DNA of 64,000 bases from Streptantibioticus parmotrematis (GTDB lineage Bacteria > Actinomycetota > Actinomycetes > Streptomycetales > Streptomycetaceae): NCBI RefSeq assembly GCF_019890615.1, contig NZ_JAINVZ010000019.1:1-64000 (forward strand), given 5' to 3'. The notes beneath the pieces are model-generated. The model worked only from the letters and a program-made list of their open reading frames with translations, did no database searches and was not told the DNA's origin. The first letter of the stretch is position 1; each line of letters opens with the position of its first letter. The translations under genes and the position numbers were made by a program. Shown here in pieces: positions 18,682 through 29,258 of this stretch.

Positions 18682-21329
18682 GTGCCGCGACGCGACCCCG
18701 CCCGCCCCGGCCCGGTCACCGGCAGCGGGAAGGTGCGCGGCGCGGTCGTCGGTGGCCGGAAGGTGCGCGGCGCGGTCGCTGGTCGCCGGAAGGACCGCGC
18801 CGCAGCGGGCCCCCAGACCCGAAGAACGAACGTGAGGAGCCGCACCCGAGGACCGATCCGCACGGCACTCCTCCCGAGCCCCCGGCCGACCTGCGCCTGG
18901 TCGCGCCCGCGCTGGCCACCTGGCTCGCGGCGGCCGTGGCACTGACCGCCCCCGCCGGTGCGGTGGCACTGGCGACGGCGGGCTGCGTCGCGGCGGGTCT
19001 GGTGCTGTGCTTCCTGCGGGTGCGCGGCGGGCGTGCCGGCCCTTCGGCCGCCGTGGTTCCGGGCCGGTTCGCGGCGGGGGCGCGCGGAGGAGTGTGCGGG
19101 GTCGTGGCGGCCACGTTGCTGTGCGCGGGCGCGGCGGCGGGAGTGGCCGGGCTGGACGCGGCCGGGTTGCGGCGCGGTCCGCTACCGGCGCTGGCCGCCC
19201 GACACGGCCATGCCACCGTGGAGTTGACGCTCACCGGTGACCCGCGCCGGGGCCGCCCGCGGGTGCTGGGCACGAGCCAGGCGCCGCCCTCGGTCGTCAT
19301 CGAGGCGGAGGCGGGCCGGGTCACCGAGGCGGGCCGGACCACCGCCGTACGCACCCCGGTCCTGCTCGTGGTGGACTCCGGTCCGAGCACGGGCCGGTGG
19401 CTGCGCCTGCTGCCCTCCACCGGCCTCACGCTGGCCGTGCGCGTCGTCCCGGTGACCGAGCCGGGTGACCGCCTGGCTGTCGTCCTGCGCGCGACCGGAC
19501 CGCCGAAGGTGACCCGGCCCCCGACGGCCGTCCAGCGCGTCGCGGGGGTGCTGCGCGCCGACTTGCGGACCGCCACCGATCAACTGCCGCAAGACGCAAG
19601 GGGGTTGCTGCCGGGCCTGGTGGTCGGCGACACCTCGCGCGTGACACCCGACCTCCAGGAGGCGTTCGAGGCGACCGACCTGGCGCACATCCTCGCGGTG
19701 AGCGGATCGAACCTGACGATCCTGCTGGCCCTGCTGGTCGGCCCGCCCGCACTCGCCACCCGGGCCGAGCGCAAGGGCGTCGCGGCCAGGCTCGGGCTGC
19801 CGCTGCGGGCGACGGCGGTGCTGGGCGGCCTGCTGACCGTGGGGTTCGTGGTGCTGTGCCGTCCCGAGCCGAGTGTGCTGAGGGCCGCCGCCTGCGGCCT
19901 GATCACCCTGCTGGCGATCGGCACGGGACGCCGCAGGGCGCTGCTGCCCGCGCTGGCGGCGGCGGTGACCGGCCTCGTCCTGTACGACCCGTGGCTGGCC
20001 CGCTCCTACGGTTTCGGGCTGTCGGCGCTGGCCACCGCCGCCCTGCTGGTCGTGGCACCGGGATGGCGCGAGGCGCTGATCCGGCGCCGGGTGCCGCACC
20101 ATCTGGCGGAGGCGCTGGCGGCGGCAGCGGCGGCGCAGGTGTGCTGCGCTCCGCTGGTCGTGGTGATCGCCGCGCACGTCAGCCTGGTCGCGATCCCGTG
20201 CAACCTGCTGGCGGAGCTGGCCGTGGCACCGGCCACCGTGCTGGGTTTCGCGGCGCTGGCCGCCGCGCCGCTGTCGATGGCGGCGGCCAGGTCGCTGGCG
20301 TGGCTGGCCGGCTGGCCCGCGGGGTGGGTGGCCGCGGTGGCACGTCAGGGCGCCGAACTGCCCGGTGCCGGTGTGGACTGGCCCGGCGGCTGGGCGGGCG
20401 GGTTGCTGCTGGCGGCCGCCACCTGCGCGGCGCTGCCACTGGCCCGCCGGGCGCTGCGGCGTCCGTGGGCGTGCGGGGCGCTCGTGGTACTGCTGGTGGT
20501 CGCCGTGGCGCGTCCGGCGCCGCTCACCCGGCTGACCACCGGCTGGCCGCCACGGGACTGGAGGCTCGCCGCCTGCGACGTCGGGCAGGGCGACGCGCTG
20601 GTGCTCAACGCGGGCGCGGGTTCCGCCGTCGTGGTGGACAGCGGCCCCGACCCGGCGGCGGTCGGCGGATGCCTGCGGGACCTGGGCGTCGGCACGATCC
20701 CGTTGCTCGTGCTGACGCACTATCACGCCGACCACGTCGCCGGGCTGCCCGGCGTGCTGAGTGGCCGCCGGGTCGGCGCGATCGAGACGACCGGCCTCGA
20801 ACGTCCCGCCGCGGAGGCGGCGTTCGTACGACGACTGGCGGGCGCCGCGCACGTGCCGTTGCTGCGCGCGGTCGCGGGAGAGCGGCGACGGATCGGTGAT
20901 GTGTCGTGGCAGGTGCTGTGGCCGCCGGCGTCGGTGGACGAGCTGCCGGGGGACGATCCCAACGACGCCAGCGTCGCGATGCTGGTCAGGACCGGCGGGC
21001 TCAGCGTCATGCTGTTGGGCGACCTGGAACCGGACGCCCAGCGGGAGTTGCTGGCCCGCGACCCTAACCTGCCCCAGGTGGACGTCCTGAAAGTCGCCCA
21101 TCACGGCTCGGCGTACCAGGATCCCGGTCTGCTGCGCAGGCTCCACCCCCGTCTGGCGCTGATCTCGGTGGGCGCAGGCAATACCTACGGCCACCCGGCT
21201 CCCCGCACGGTCACCGCCCTGCGCTCCGAAGGCGCCGTCGTCCTGCGCACCGACACCGAAGGCCCGATCGCAGTAACCGGCGACCGCCCCGAGGACCTGC
21301 GGGTGGTCACGGAGGGGAGGGGCGCGTGA
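18678..21329 (+). CDS. comEC: ComEC/Rec2 DNA-uptake channel with metallo-beta-lactamase domain
   Basis: This 883-aa integral membrane protein would translocate single-stranded DNA. The N-terminal region has several membrane helices and a soluble domain; the competence domain follows (ILAVSGSNLTILLALLVG near 345). The C-terminal third is a metallo-beta-lactamase domain beginning CDVGQGDALVLNAG with HYHADH at residues 681-686 and VAHHGS further on, a probable nuclease. The ATG overlaps the comEA stop (ATGA), indicating translational coupling. Natural competence is not established in Streptomyces, so the role in the host is an open question. Confidence 0.95.
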   Translation: MSAATRPRPPRPGHRQREGARRGRRWPEGARRGRWSPEGPRRSGPPDPKNEREEPHPRTDPHGTPPEPPADLRLVAPALATWLAAAVALTAPAGAVALATAGCVAAGLVLCFLRVRGGRAGPSAAVVPGRFAAGARGGVCGVVAATLLCAGAAAGVAGLDAAGLRRGPLPALAARHGHATVELTLTGDPRRGRPRVLGTSQAPPSVVIEAEAGRVTEAGRTTAVRTPVLLVVDSGPSTGRWLRLLPSTGLTLAVRVVPVTEPGDRLAVVLRATGPPKVTRPPTAVQRVAGVLRADLRTATDQLPQDARGLLPGLVVGDTSRVTPDLQEAFEATDLAHILAVSGSNLTILLALLVGPPALATRAERKGVAARLGLPLRATAVLGGLLTVGFVVLCRPEPSVLRAAACGLITLLAIGTGRRRALLPALAAAVTGLVLYDPWLARSYGFGLSALATAALLVVAPGWREALIRRRVPHHLAEALAAAAAAQVCCAPLVVVIAAHVSLVAIPCNLLAELAVAPATVLGFAALAAAPLSMAAARSLAWLAGWPAGWVAAVARQGAELPGAGVDWPGGWAGGLLLAAATCAALPLARRALRRPWACGALVVLLVVAVARPAPLTRLTTGWPPRDWRLAACDVGQGDALVLNAGAGSAVVVDSGPDPAAVGGCLRDLGVGTIPLLVLTHYHADHVAGLPGVLSGRRVGAIETTGLERPAAEAAFVRRLAGAAHVPLLRAVAGERRRIGDVSWQVLWPPASVDELPGDDPNDASVAMLVRTGGLSVMLLGDLEPDAQRELLARDPNLPQVDVLKVAHHGSAYQDPGLLRRLHPRLALISVGAGNTYGHPAPRTVTALRSEGAVVLRTDTEGPIAVTGDRPEDLRVVTEGRGA

Positions 21330-21332
21330 CGT

Positions 21333-21842
21333 TCACAGCAGCCAGACGCCGTCGCGCATCAAGGTGCGGGTGGGGAGTTCGGCGACGGTGCCCCACGCCT
21401 GGAGGACGCGCGGGGTCACTCGGAAGAAGACGTACGACGGGTGGTCCTCGCGGGGGTCCCAGCCCACCCGGGCCGCGAAGGCGTCGCCGACCGCCTGCGG
21501 AAGGCGCTCGCGGTGTACCGCCCGCGCGTCGCCCACGACGAGAACGACGTCCCGGGGATGCCCGAAGGCGAGGCGCGCCCGGCCCGAGGCGATCAGGTTG
21601 CGGCCGGTCGGATTTGTTTCGCGGGTGCACAGCCACACCGAGGCGCCGTCCCACCAGTACGACAGCGGCACCATGCACGGCGTTCCCGAGCGGTCGGCCG
21701 TGGCGACCCAGGTGTCCACGTCCCGGCGAAGCCGCGCCAACGCCTCCCGCTTGCGCTGCTCCGGGCGGCGCGACCCCGCCCGACCCGAGTCCGGCGCCCT
21801 GTCGTCACCGCCGTCTCCAGTCCCGTTCTCGATTCGCGTCAT
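21333..21842 (-). CDS. Pyridoxamine 5'-phosphate oxidase-fold protein
   Basis: This 169-aa protein has the split-barrel flavin/F420-binding fold: WVATADRSGTPCMVPLSYWW, then VWLCTRETNPTGRNLIASGRARLAFG and DVVLVVGDARAV. Actinobacterial members often use F420 or FMN for small-molecule reductions; the substrate is unknown. The first 30 residues are polar and disordered. TAACGT lies 8 nt before the ATG on the coding strand, consistent with a leaderless transcript. It converges on comEC with a 3-bp gap and no room for a separate terminator. Confidence 0.85.
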   Translation of the reverse strand: MTRIENGTGDGGDDRAPDSGRAGSRRPEQRKREALARLRRDVDTWVATADRSGTPCMVPLSYWWDGASVWLCTRETNPTGRNLIASGRARLAFGHPRDVVLVVGDARAVHRERLPQAVGDAFAARVGWDPREDHPSYVFFRVTPRVLQAWGTVAELPTRTLMRDGVWLL

Positions 21843-21948
21843 GCGTCACGACGTTAGCGACGTGACCGGCCTCGCGCCTCGGGCGCCGGACGCAGGGCCT
21901 GCGGCGTAGGACGGCTGGGACAGGGGCCGGACAGGTGGTGCGGGGCGG

Positions 21949-22185
21949 TCATTCCTCCTCGTGCCAGCCGTCGTACTCGGAGGCCAGCGCGTCCAGGTCG
22001 GTGCGGGTCAGCGCGCCGCCCGGGTCCTCGATGACGACCAGCCACTGGGCGTCCTCGGCGTCGTCCTCGCCCGCCAGGGCCTCACGGACGACCTGCGGGT
22101 CGTCCTCCAGGTCGAACCGTTCCGCGGCGGCCTCGGCCGCGTCTCTCGCGGCGTCCCGGTCCGGCAGTACCAACAGATGTCTCAC
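21949..22185 (-). CDS. Small acidic protein of unknown function
   Basis: This 78-aa acidic protein (start VRHLLVLPDRDAARDAAEAA, end WHEEE) has no recognised domain; it looks like a compact alpha/beta protein with a QWLVVIEDPGG strand. I start at GTG 22185 because AGGTGA lies 5 nt upstream; in-frame GTG codons at 22194 and 22200 are alternatives. It is divergent from holA. Codon use is typical of real genes here. Confidence 0.6.
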   Translation of the reverse strand: MRHLLVLPDRDAARDAAEAAAERFDLEDDPQVVREALAGEDDAEDAQWLVVIEDPGGALTRTDLDALASEYDGWHEEE

Positions 22186-22278
22186 AGCGTTCACCTGCAC
22201 ATTCTGCGATATGCCCTTCAGCGTCCGGCAGCCGGTCCCGGCACCGGTTGTCGGTGCCCCGTGGGATGCTGGTGCGCG

Positions 22279-23265
22279 ATGGCGAAGAAGACTGCGACCG
22301 ACGACCTGCTGGCCCCCGTCACCCTGGCGGTGGGCCAGGAAGACCTGCTGCTCGACCGCGCCGTGGCCGAGGTGGTGGCCGCCGCACGCGCGGCCGACGC
22401 GGACACCGACGTGCGCGACCTCGCGCCCGAGGCCCTCCAGCCCGGCACGCTGGCCGAGTTGGTGAGCCCCTCGCTCTTCGCCGAGCGCAAGGTCATCGTC
22501 GTGCGCAACTCACAGGATCTGTCGGCGGACACCATCAAGGACGTCAAGGCGTACCTGGGCGCCCCCGCCGAGGAGATCACCCTCGTCCTGCTGCACGCGG
22601 GCGGCGCCAAGGGCAAGGGCCTGCTGGACGCGGCCCGCAAGGCCGGGGCGCGCGAGGTGGCCTGCCCGAAGATGACCAAGCCCGCGGACCGACTCGCCTT
22701 CGTACGGGAGGAGTTCCGTACCGCGGGGCGCTCCGCGACCCCGGAGGCGTGCCAGTCGCTGGTCGACGCGATCGGCAGCGACCTGCGCGAACTCGCCTCC
22801 GCCTGCTCCCAGCTCGCCGCCGACGTAGATGGCACGATCGACGACGCGGTGGTCGCCCGCTACTACACCGGTCGCGCCGAGGCCACCGGCTTCGAGGTGG
22901 CCGACCTCGCGGTCACCGGGCGGGCCGTCGAGGCGCTGGAGCGGTTGCGCTGGGCGCTCGCCGTGGGCCAGCCGCTGCCGGGGATCACGTTCGCGCTGGC
23001 GTCCGGGGTCCGTTCCATCGGCAAGCTCGCCACCGCCCCGCGCGGTGCCCGTCCCGCCGACCTGGCCCGGGAGCTGGGCATGCCGCCGTGGAAGATCGAC
23101 CGTGTGCGGCAGCAGATGCGCGGGTGGTCGGGCGACGGGGTGGCCGCCGCGTTGCGCGCGGTCGCCGAGGCCGACGCCGCGGTCAAGGGCGCCGCCGCCG
23201 ATCCCGCGTACGCGCTGGAAAAGGCGGTCGTCACGATCGCCCGCGCGGCCCGCTCCCGTGGTTGA
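22279..23265 (+). CDS. holA: DNA polymerase III subunit delta
   Basis: This 328-aa clamp-loader subunit opens the beta sliding clamp. Features match the family: N-terminal AAA+-like domain with LAVGQEDLLLDRAVAEVV, SPSLFAERKVIVVRNSQDL, a helical lid with SDLRELASACSQLA, and a C-terminal collar domain (GMPPWKIDRVRQQM). The ATG at 22279 gives the normal family length; no clear ribosome site is present. It stands alone and ends within the TTGATCAA repeat cluster, its TGA being part of the first copy. Confidence 0.94.
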   Translation: MAKKTATDDLLAPVTLAVGQEDLLLDRAVAEVVAAARAADADTDVRDLAPEALQPGTLAELVSPSLFAERKVIVVRNSQDLSADTIKDVKAYLGAPAEEITLVLLHAGGAKGKGLLDAARKAGAREVACPKMTKPADRLAFVREEFRTAGRSATPEACQSLVDAIGSDLRELASACSQLAADVDGTIDDAVVARYYTGRAEATGFEVADLAVTGRAVEALERLRWALAVGQPLPGITFALASGVRSIGKLATAPRGARPADLARELGMPPWKIDRVRQQMRGWSGDGVAAALRAVAEADAAVKGAAADPAYALEKAVVTIARAARSRG

Positions 23266-23306
23266 TCAACCATTGATCAACGGTTGATGGCTGATCAACA
23301 GTTGAT
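23261..23306. repeat. Cluster of TTGATCAA palindromes at the holA stop
   Basis: The sequence contains GTTGATCAAC (23261-23270), TTGATCAAC (23273-23281), GTTGAT (23283-23288), TGATCAAC (23292-23299) and GTTGAT (23301-23306). Many alternative hairpins are possible. The low GC and close spacing stand out against the surroundings. A role as operator cluster or RNA processing site is possible but unproven. Confidence 0.7.
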
Positions 23307-23366
23307 TGGCGAGGGCCGAGGCTGGCCGAAATCCACCGTCGCCCACCCACCACCGACGCCGTTCGC

Positions 23367-23457
23367 CCCGCTGCCCGCTGCCCGCTGCCCGCTGCCCGCT
23401 GCCCGCTGCCCGCTGCCCGCTGCCCGCTGCCCGCTGCCCGCTGCCCGCTGCCCGCTG
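23367..23457. repeat. Thirteen perfect tandem CCCGCTG heptamers
   Basis: CCCGCTG is repeated 13 times without error (91 bp), followed by a degenerate CCCCAGC. It lies in the non-coding gap between convergent holA and rpsT. Because the unit is 7 bp it cannot keep a reading frame, so it is not coding. It is a simple-sequence tract expected to vary in length between strains. Confidence 0.97.
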
Positions 23458-23486
23458 CCCCAGCGGATACCCGCCATCCAGCATCC

Positions 23487-23566
23487 GTCCCCTAGAAACC
23501 TCGTCCCCCAGAAACCCTGTCCCCCAAAAGCCCCGCCCCCCAGAAACCCCGTCCCCGGAAAACGCC
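23487..23566. repeat. Five degenerate 16-bp tandem units
   Basis: Five consecutive 16-bp units follow a GTCCCCCAGAAACCCC pattern (23487, 23503, 23519, 23535, 23551 starts) with a few substitutions each. They directly precede the terminator shared by holA and rpsT. The bases are strongly strand-biased (C and A rich on the plus strand). Confidence 0.85.
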
Positions 23567-23608
23567 GAAGGCCCCCTCCCGTCGGGGAATGACGGGAGAA
23601 GGGCCTTC
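23567..23608. terminator. Bidirectional terminator between holA and rpsT
   Basis: GAAGGCCC (23567-23574) pairs with GGGCCTTC (23601-23608), and inner TCCCGTC pairs with GACGGGA, leaving a short loop. It lies between two converging genes and can serve both. Confidence 0.8.
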
Positions 23609-23876
23609 GTCGTACATCCAATGCGCCGCACCCGCGTGGCGAACGCAGGCCGCGTGCGGCGCGGGACCGGGCGGCGGGGCCGCCCGACGTGGTGCCGGGC
23701 CGGAGCGGTTGAGAGGGTCCGCTGAATCCGTACCGGCGGGATCGTCCCGGGCGTCGCTTCACGCGGAAGTTCGCGGAGGAAGCCGTCGCGGGACGGGAGT
23801 TCAGGAGCCGGAGCGAGTCCTCAGTGGGTCGGCGGGACCGTTCCGTACCTGGGTCGAACAGGGTCAAGCGGAAGGA

Positions 23877-24143
23877 TCAAGCCTGGACGGAGGCGACCGA
23901 CTTGGCCAGGGCCGACTTCTTGTTGGCGGCCTGGTTGCTGTGGATGACGCCCTTGCTGACAGCCTTGTCCAGCTTGCGCGAAGCGGTGCGCGCGGCCTCG
24001 GCGGCCTTGGTGGCGTCGCCGGACTCGACGGCCTCGCGGGTGCGACGGATGGCGGTCTTCAGCTCGGACTTGACGGCCTTGTTGCGCTGCCGGGCCTTCT
24101 CGTTGGTCTTGATCCGCTTGATCTGGGACTTGATGTTCGCCAC
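23877..24143 (-). CDS. rpsT: 30S ribosomal protein S20
   Basis: This 88-aa basic all-helical protein is the primary 16S rRNA-binding protein S20. The family start ([20 protein letters not shown]) and the [12 protein letters not shown] tail are intact. The GTG start has AGAGG about 6 nt upstream. It is divergent from lepA and convergent with holA, the standard actinobacterial arrangement. Confidence 0.98.
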   Translation of the reverse strand: MANIKSQIKRIKTNEKARQRNKAVKSELKTAIRRTREAVESGDATKAAEAARTASRKLDKAVSKGVIHSNQAANKKSALAKSVASVQA

Positions 24144-24370
24144 GTAGAGCCTCTGGTAGATCGATGGTTTCGTGAGGAGCGCCCCGCGCTGAAGACGGCA
24201 CGAGGCACAGTGGCCCAGGTTACCAGCAGGCCCTCAGCACGCCCAAACCGGTCTCCCGCCCGCCCGGCGCCCCGCGCGCCCCCGTGGTCATGGGACTATG
24301 GAGGCTACGTATCGATCCGACCACAGGCGACAGGCGCCCCACCAAGGTGCCTAGAGAAACAGGACCCTGC

Positions 24371-26242
24371 GTGCCCGCGACCCCTTCCCACGTGCCGGAG
24401 CCGAGCCGTACCGACCCGGCGCTGATCCGCAACTTCTGCATCATCGCGCACATCGACCACGGCAAGTCCACGCTCGCCGACCGGATGCTCCAGCTGACCG
24501 GTGTGGTCGACCAGCGGCAGATGCGCGCTCAGTACCTGGACCGCATGGACATCGAGCGTGAGCGCGGCATCACGATCAAGTCGCAGGCGGTCCGGCTGCC
24601 GTGGGCGCCGACCACCGGCGACGGCCAGGCCACCACGCACGTCCTCAACATGATCGACACCCCCGGCCACGTCGACTTCACCTACGAGGTCTCGCGTTCG
24701 CTGGCCGCCTGCGAGGGCACGATCCTGCTGGTGGACGCCGCCCAGGGCATTGAGGCGCAGACCCTCGCCAACCTGTACCTGGCGCTGGAGAACGATCTGA
24801 CGATCATCCCGGTGCTCAACAAGATCGACCTGCCGGCCGCCCAGCCCGAGAAGTACGCCGCCGAGCTGGCGCACATCATCGGCTGCGACACCTCCGACGT
24901 GCTCAAGGTGAGCGCCAAGACCGGCGACGGCGTCGCCGAGCTGCTGGACGAGGTCGTCCGGCAGGTCCCGGCCCCGGTCGGCGACGCGAACGCGCCCGCC
25001 CGCGCGATGATCTTCGACTCGGTCTACGACTCGTACCGCGGTGTCGTCACCTACGTGAAGGTCGTCGACGGGAAGCTGTCCCGGCGCGAGCGCATCCAGA
25101 TGATGTCCACCGGCGCCGCCCACGAGCTGCTGGAGATCGGCGTCTCCGCGCCGGAGATGGCCGCCTCCGACGGCCTCGGCGTCGGCGAGGTGGGCTACCT
25201 GATCACCGGCGTCAAGGACGTGCGCCAGTCGAAGGTCGGTGACACCGTCACGCAGCTGCACAAGGGCGCCACCGTGCCGCTGGGCGGCTACAAGGACCCC
25301 AAGCCGATGGTGTTCTCCGGCCTGTACCCGCTGGACGGCTCGGACTATCCGGAGCTGCGCGAAGCGCTCGACAAGCTCCAGCTCAACGACGCCGCCCTGG
25401 TCTACGAGCCGGAGACCTCCGCCGCGCTCGGCTTCGGCTTCCGCGTCGGCTTCCTCGGGCTGCTGCACCTCGACGTGATCCGCGAGCGGCTGGAGCGCGA
25501 GTTCGGCCTCGACCTGATCGCGACCGCGCCCAACGTGGTCTACCGCGTGATCATGGAGGACGGCTCCGAGCACACCGTCACCAACCCGAGCGAGTTCCCG
25601 GTCGGCAAGATCAACGAGGTCTTCGAGCCCATGGTGCGCGCCACCGTGCTGGCGCCCAGCGAGTTCATCGGCGCGATCATGGAGCTGTGCCAGACCCGCC
25701 GCGGCGCGCTGCTGGGCATGGACTACCTGTCCGAGGACCGCGTCGAGCTGCGCTACACGCTGCCGCTCGCCGAGATCGTCTTCGACTTCTTCGACCAGCT
25801 GAAGTCCAAGACCCGCGGCTACGCCTCGCTGGACTACGAGCCCACCGGCGAGCAGACCTCCGAGCTGGTCAAGGTCGACATCCTGCTGCACGGCGACAAG
25901 GTCGACGCGTTCTCCGCGATCCTGCACAAGGACAAGGCGTACGCGTACGGCGTGCGCATGGCGGGGAAGCTGCGCGAACTGATCCCGCGCCAGCAGTTCG
26001 AGGTGCCCATCCAGGCCGCCATCGGCAGCCGCGTCATCGCCCGTGAGACGGTCCGCGCGATCCGCAAGGACGTGCTGGCCAAGTGCTACGGCGGCGACAT
26101 CTCCCGTAAGCGCAAGCTGCTGGAGAAGCAGAAGGAGGGCAAGAAGCGGATGAAGATGGTCGGCAACGTCGAGGTCCCGCAGGAGGCGTTCATCGCCGCG
26201 CTCTCCACGGACGACGGCGACACGGCCAAGGCCAAGAAGTAG
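24371..26242 (+). CDS. lepA: Elongation factor 4 (back-translocating GTPase LepA)
   Basis: This 623-aa translational GTPase binds stalled or stressed ribosomes. The G1 motif is AHIDHGKST at residues 26-34, G3 is DTPGH, G4 is NKID; domain II, EF-G-like domains and the LepA-specific C-terminal domain ([20 protein letters not shown]) follow. I use GTG 24371, which has AGGA at 24361-24364 and gives the family length; an in-frame ATG at 24284 would add 29 residues of no family character. Downstream lies a large inverted-repeat element that may terminate the transcript. Confidence 0.97.
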   Translation: MPATPSHVPEPSRTDPALIRNFCIIAHIDHGKSTLADRMLQLTGVVDQRQMRAQYLDRMDIERERGITIKSQAVRLPWAPTTGDGQATTHVLNMIDTPGHVDFTYEVSRSLAACEGTILLVDAAQGIEAQTLANLYLALENDLTIIPVLNKIDLPAAQPEKYAAELAHIIGCDTSDVLKVSAKTGDGVAELLDEVVRQVPAPVGDANAPARAMIFDSVYDSYRGVVTYVKVVDGKLSRRERIQMMSTGAAHELLEIGVSAPEMAASDGLGVGEVGYLITGVKDVRQSKVGDTVTQLHKGATVPLGGYKDPKPMVFSGLYPLDGSDYPELREALDKLQLNDAALVYEPETSAALGFGFRVGFLGLLHLDVIRERLEREFGLDLIATAPNVVYRVIMEDGSEHTVTNPSEFPVGKINEVFEPMVRATVLAPSEFIGAIMELCQTRRGALLGMDYLSEDRVELRYTLPLAEIVFDFFDQLKSKTRGYASLDYEPTGEQTSELVKVDILLHGDKVDAFSAILHKDKAYAYGVRMAGKLRELIPRQQFEVPIQAAIGSRVIARETVRAIRKDVLAKCYGGDISRKRKLLEKQKEGKKRMKMVGNVEVPQEAFIAALSTDDGDTAKAKK

Positions 26243-26283
26243 CCCGTCACCATGTGAAGACGGTCACCACGTGACGGTCACCA

Positions 26284-26460
26284 TTTAGGGGCGCGGGGAA
26301 ATTTAGGGGCGCGGGGAACTGCGCGATCAGCCACAGCGGACCGGCGGTTGGGCAACGGCATTCACCCGTCGTCTGTCGGCCGCAGGCCGGTGGTCGGCCG
26401 GTCGCGCAGTTCCCCGCGCCCCTGCGTGGGCACCGGGGTCGGACAGTTCCCCGCGCCCTT
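26284..26460. repeat. GGGGCGCGGGGAACTGCGCG inverted-repeat element, four partial copies
   Basis: A short copy TTTAGGGGCGCGGGGAA (26284-26300) is followed by a full copy (26302-26334, continuing GATCAGCCAC). Inverted copies occur at 26402-26422 and 26444-26460. The full and first inverted copies can form a 20-bp stem with a loop of about 75 nt. The same element recurs at 60797-60928. It is a known kind of Streptomyces intergenic repeat; here it fills the lepA downstream region and may act as a terminator. Confidence 0.85.
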
Positions 26461-26568
26461 GCGTGATCACTGGGGTCGGACCGCCTCCGGCCGTAACGGG
26501 TGCGAGCCCGAACCGTTACGCACGGTGGCAGCGGCGCGACCGGCGCGGCGCCAGAAGGGATCCGCGGT

Positions 26569-26976
26569 ATGACTGACTCCTCGATCGCCAGGCGGGCGCT
26601 GTTCGTCGCGACGGGCTCGGCGCTGGCGCTGGGCGCGGCGGTGTCGGCGGCCTCGCCGGCGCTCGCCGACGACTTCGACGGCGGCCACCTCAGCGTCAAC
26701 CAGGGTACGGAGTGCGCGCTGCGCGACGTCGGCGACGTGGGCCGCAACGTGGTGGCCACCGGGGCGCTGCCGAAGGTCTTCAACAACGTCGGCAACGGCA
26801 CCGGGCGCGTGGACGGCGTCAAGGAGCTGTGCCACGCGGTCCAGCAGACCCCGCGCCCCACCCACATCGCCCCCGCGCACGCCGCCGCCCACCACGGCGC
26901 GGTGCCGCGGGGCGGACAGGTCCAGTCCCACCAGGGCACCGGTCTCCTCGGCGGTCTGCCGATCGGCCGCCACTGA
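26569..26976 (+). CDS. Small secreted protein of unknown function
   Basis: This 135-aa protein has a Sec signal (SSIARRALFVATGSALALGA, cleavage after SPALA near residue 34). The mature part is rich in Gly, His, Asn and Ala, with cysteines in TECALRD and KELCHAV that could pair. The C-terminal third is histidine-rich (THIAPAHAAAHHGAV). No domain is recognised; the His cluster might bind metal, which is inference only. AAGGGA at 26555-26560 precedes the ATG. Confidence 0.7.
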   Translation: MTDSSIARRALFVATGSALALGAAVSAASPALADDFDGGHLSVNQGTECALRDVGDVGRNVVATGALPKVFNNVGNGTGRVDGVKELCHAVQQTPRPTHIAPAHAAAHHGAVPRGGQVQSHQGTGLLGGLPIGRH

Positions 26977-27063
26977 GGCCACCGACGCCACGGACGCCAC
27001 CGACGCCGTCGAGCCCCGCGTCCGTCACCGTCGCCGGGCGCCGCTGGGCGCCGCCGGGCCTCC

Positions 27064-27112
27064 CCGTGGACGCCCGGCGGCCCGCGGAAACGCTTCCGTG
27101 GACGCCCGGCGG
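27064..27112. repeat. 17-bp direct repeat flanking a small hairpin, within a 305-bp gap
   Basis: CCGTGGACGCCCGGCGG occurs at 27064-27080 and 27096-27112. Between them CGGAA and TTCCG can pair around ACGC. This and the imperfect GACGCCACC repeats near 26978-27008 are the only other structure in the gap 26977-27193 after the small secreted protein gene; no gene is supported there. Confidence 0.6.
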
Positions 27113-27193
27113 CGGATGTGGAGGAAGTATGTATACGGCACGCACCTCGCTCGTCACGGTTTGAACAACCGCCGCCCAACGGGCGTTCAGGCC

Positions 27194-27252
27194 TTACATG
27201 CCGCGAGATCGGCGTCTACCCTGATGGCTGCCTAAAGGTTACTGGCGAGTCA
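27194..27252 (+). promoter_or_regulatory. Promoter and dyad operator of the acyl-CoA ligase gene
   Basis: TTACAT (27194-27199) and TACCCT (27217-27222) form a -35/-10 pair with 17-bp spacing. TTACTGGCGAGTCA (27239-27252) lies just downstream of the predicted start and is a dyad (TTACT/AGTCA, four of five paired). Fatty-acid-responsive TetR repressors of actinobacteria bind similar short dyads, so fatty-acid control is plausible but inferred. Confidence 0.45.
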
Positions 27253-27281
27253 CTAGCAATGAGCGGGCCCCGGAGGTTTTC

Positions 27282-29165
<1,884 letters not shown>

Positions 29166-29258
29166 TCCCGGGGCGCGCGGGGCCGGGGACGGGGGCCGGG
29201 TACGCCGTCCCGGTCCCGGGCCGGTCCGAGGGGCGCACCGATGCCGGACAATGGACGC

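Noticed and set aside
22248-22270. TTGTCG ... GATGCT as a holA promoter
   Set aside because: The spacing of 11 bp is too short for a normal sigma-70-type promoter.
23367-23457. CRISPR array suggested by regular repeats
   Set aside because: The units are 7 bp without spacers, and no cas genes are present in the window.
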